The notes under the pieces are model-generated. The model worked only from the letters and a program-made list of their open reading frames with translations, did no database searches and was not told the DNA's origin. The translations under genes were made by a program, and so were the position numbers. Source: an uncultured Chloroflexota bacterium (lineage in GTDB: Bacteria; Chloroflexota; Limnocylindria; Limnocylindrales; CSP1-4). From it: a stretch of 8,840 nt of DNA. This document shows, one piece after another, positions 6,667 to 8,840 of the stretch (positions are counted from its first letter, which is position 1; every line of letters begins with the position of its first letter). Where the stretch lies: NCBI GenBank assembly GCA_903928275.1, contig CAIYQJ010000043.1, positions 1 to 8,840 of the forward strand. Reading direction: 5' to 3'.

Positions 6667-6675
6667 AGTGTAGCA
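6667..6675 (-). promoter_or_regulatory. Candidate extended -10 promoter for valS
   Basis: The minus strand reads GTGCTACACTGCGG, with TACACT (6672 to 6667) as the -10 and the preceding TGC as an extended -10 element. It is a rare AT-containing island in GC-rich sequence. The bases at the expected -35 position (CCGAGA at 17-bp spacing) are poor. A perfect TTGACA lies at 6722-6717, but 44 bp away, too far to serve this -10. The predicted start is near 6660. Confidence 0.5.
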
Positions 6676-7025
6676 CGGGGGCATGGGCCTCTCGGTCGAG
6701 CGCCGCCGACGGCGACTGTCAACGCGGTGGCGCCTCCGTGCGCGGGCACGTGCGGACACGGCCGCTGCGGACTCGGCTCGGCTCCGCTCAGCCGGCCTCC
6801 GTCAGACGCCCGGCGCGTGCCCGCCAGTCCCCGGTCGTCAGCCCCGAGGCCAGCACCGCGACGAGGCCCGTCGCGGGAAAGCGCGAGGCGCTCCGGTGCC
6901 CCGGGGCCCGGCGAACCGTCGATCCATGAATGCAGCGACTGCCACGCCGGCCGCGGGCGCCACGTGAGGGCGCGACGCCGGCCGCGGGAGTCGCGTCTCG
7001 GTCGCGAGGCGCTCGGCGGCGCCCG
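6676..7025. other. Intergenic stretch between clpX and the valS promoter, no supported gene
   Basis: These 350 bases separate the clpX stop from the valS promoter. Several frames are open, as usual at this GC content, but none has a family signature, a credible start with a ribosome-binding site, or homology I recognise. It contains a 14-bp direct repeat (6944-6957 and 6975-6988), a CGCGAC/GTCGCG inverted repeat (6971-6976 and 6990-6995) without a T-tract, and an isolated TTGACA on the minus strand at 6717-6722. No clear clpX terminator is seen. Confidence 0.5.
6944..6988. repeat. 14-bp exact direct repeat downstream of clpX
   Basis: ACGCCGGCCGCGGG occurs at 6944-6957 and again at 6975-6988, 31 bp apart start to start. 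The second copy lies in the loop of the CGCGAC/GTCGCG inverted repeat. The core contains the palindromes GCCGGC and CCGCGG. At this GC content a short GC-only repeat has limited weight. Confidence 0.5.
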
Positions 7026-8327
<1,302 letters not shown>

Positions 8328-8362
8328 GCTGCCCTCCTCGCCGGTCCCGTCCCCGCCGCGGC

Positions 8363-8840
8363 TCAGGCGTCGCCGCCCGGAGTCGCGTCGCCGGACGCAC
8401 CGTCCGCCATCGCCGCGTCGCCCAGCGTCGCCGCACCGTCCGGCGTCGCGGCGTCCGACTTCGCGAGCGCGGCAGCGTCCGCGATGGCCTGCGCCGCAGC
8501 CGGGTTCGGCGGGTAGTACACCGCGTCGATGATGCCGTACTCCTTCGCATCCTCGGGCGACATGAAGAAGTCGCGCTCCGTGTCCTTCACGATCCTCTCG
8601 AGCGGCTGCCCAGTGTGCCGGGCGAGGATCTCATGGAGCATCTTGACAAGATGCTCCCACTCGCGCATCTGGATGAGCGCGTCGGGAGGGCTGCCGCGGA
8701 ACCCGCCATAGCCCTGGTGGATCATGACGCGGCTGTGAGGGAGCGCGTACCGCTTCCCGGCGGCGCCCGCGGCGAGGAGCACCGCCGCCATGGACGCCGC
8801 CATCCCGATGCAGATCGTGGAGACCGGCGCCTTCACGTAC
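8363..8840 (-). CDS. clpP: ATP-dependent Clp protease proteolytic subunit ClpP (5' end outside window)
   Basis: This is the C-terminal part of the serine protease that forms the ClpXP barrel; the N-terminus lies beyond the right edge and the visible frame begins Y-V-K-A-P-V-S-T-I-C-I-G. Counting from the valine at 8836, the catalytic triad is intact: S15 in GMAASM, H40 in SRVMIHQ, and D89 in TERDFFMSPEDAKEYG. Their spacings (25 and 49 residues) equal those of E. coli S97, H122 and D171. The usual ClpP fold ends near YGIIDAV at about 106, but this protein continues for about 51 residues of Ala/Asp/Gly/Pro-rich sequence (AAAQAIADAAALAKSDAATP and onward). The GTG at 8836 is internal, not the start. 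The partner clpX is 35 nt downstream. Confidence 0.97.
   Translation of the reverse strand, partial: YVKAPVSTICIGMAASMAAVLLAAGAAGKRYALPHSRVMIHQGYGGFRGSPPDALIQMREWEHLVKMLHEILARHTGQPLERIVKDTERDFFMSPEDAKEYGIIDAVYYPPNPAAAQAIADAAALAKSDAATPDGAATLGDAAMADGASGDATPGGDA

Noticed and set aside
3629..6673. A plus-strand open frame of more than 1000 codons opposite valS
   Set aside because: It lies antisense to a fully conserved valyl-tRNA synthetase, is Arg/Asp/Gly-rich without domains, and is the usual mirror frame in GC-rich coding DNA.
6717..6722. Perfect TTGACA on the minus strand as the valS -35
   Set aside because: It lies 44 bp from the TACACT -10, and no -10 is present 16-18 bp downstream of it.
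6788..6900. Minus-strand tail reading LVAVLASGLTTGDWRARAGR with G/C-rich third positions, downstream of clpX
   Set aside because: It is only about 40 codons of plausible sequence without a start, ribosome-binding site or recognisable family; it could be a gene remnant but chance is as likely.

Overview
This is an 8.84-kb, very GC-rich window (about 70% by eye) from a bacterial chromosome. Coding is dense, third codon positions are strongly G/C, and several genes start with GTG. The clpP-clpX-valS order occurs in several high-GC lineages. The protein sequences look to me more like Chloroflexota than Actinobacteria, but this placement rests on general resemblance only. I found no tRNA, rRNA, insertion sequence, integrase, CRISPR array or origin.

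Layout, left to right: (1) 1-1058, plus strand: a Pro/Glu/Ala repeat protein ending in a four-cysteine zinc ribbon; its repeats run to the left window edge, where one copy carries an in-frame TAG. (2) 1059-1332: a gap between convergent genes with a 25-bp imperfect direct repeat. (3) 1333-6400, minus strand: a tightly packed block transcribed right to left as valS, a 239-aa zinc-ribbon protein of unknown function, an FmdB-type zinc-ribbon protein, an 80-aa excisionase-family helix-turn-helix protein, and a YihY/BrkB-family membrane protein. (4) 6401-7025: a 625-nt gap holding a candidate extended -10 promoter, a structured valS leader of about 260 nt, and a terminator-like hairpin just before valS. 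(5) 7026-8840, minus strand: clpX, preceded by clpP, which runs off the right edge.

Functionally the window joins protein quality control (ClpXP) to translation (valyl-tRNA synthetase) and a tail of small accessory genes. Spacings in the valS block are short (3 to 55 nt), so it is probably one operon, perhaps with an internal promoter after valS. Most of the window is ordinary housekeeping sequence. The parts that merit a second look are the valS leader, which has two mutually exclusive pairings but no canonical T-box sequence; the repeat protein with the near-identical repeat copy broken by a stop; the Ala/Asp-rich C-terminal tail on ClpP; and the grouping of uncharacterised zinc-ribbon proteins. 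I did not find a clearly new multi-gene system.
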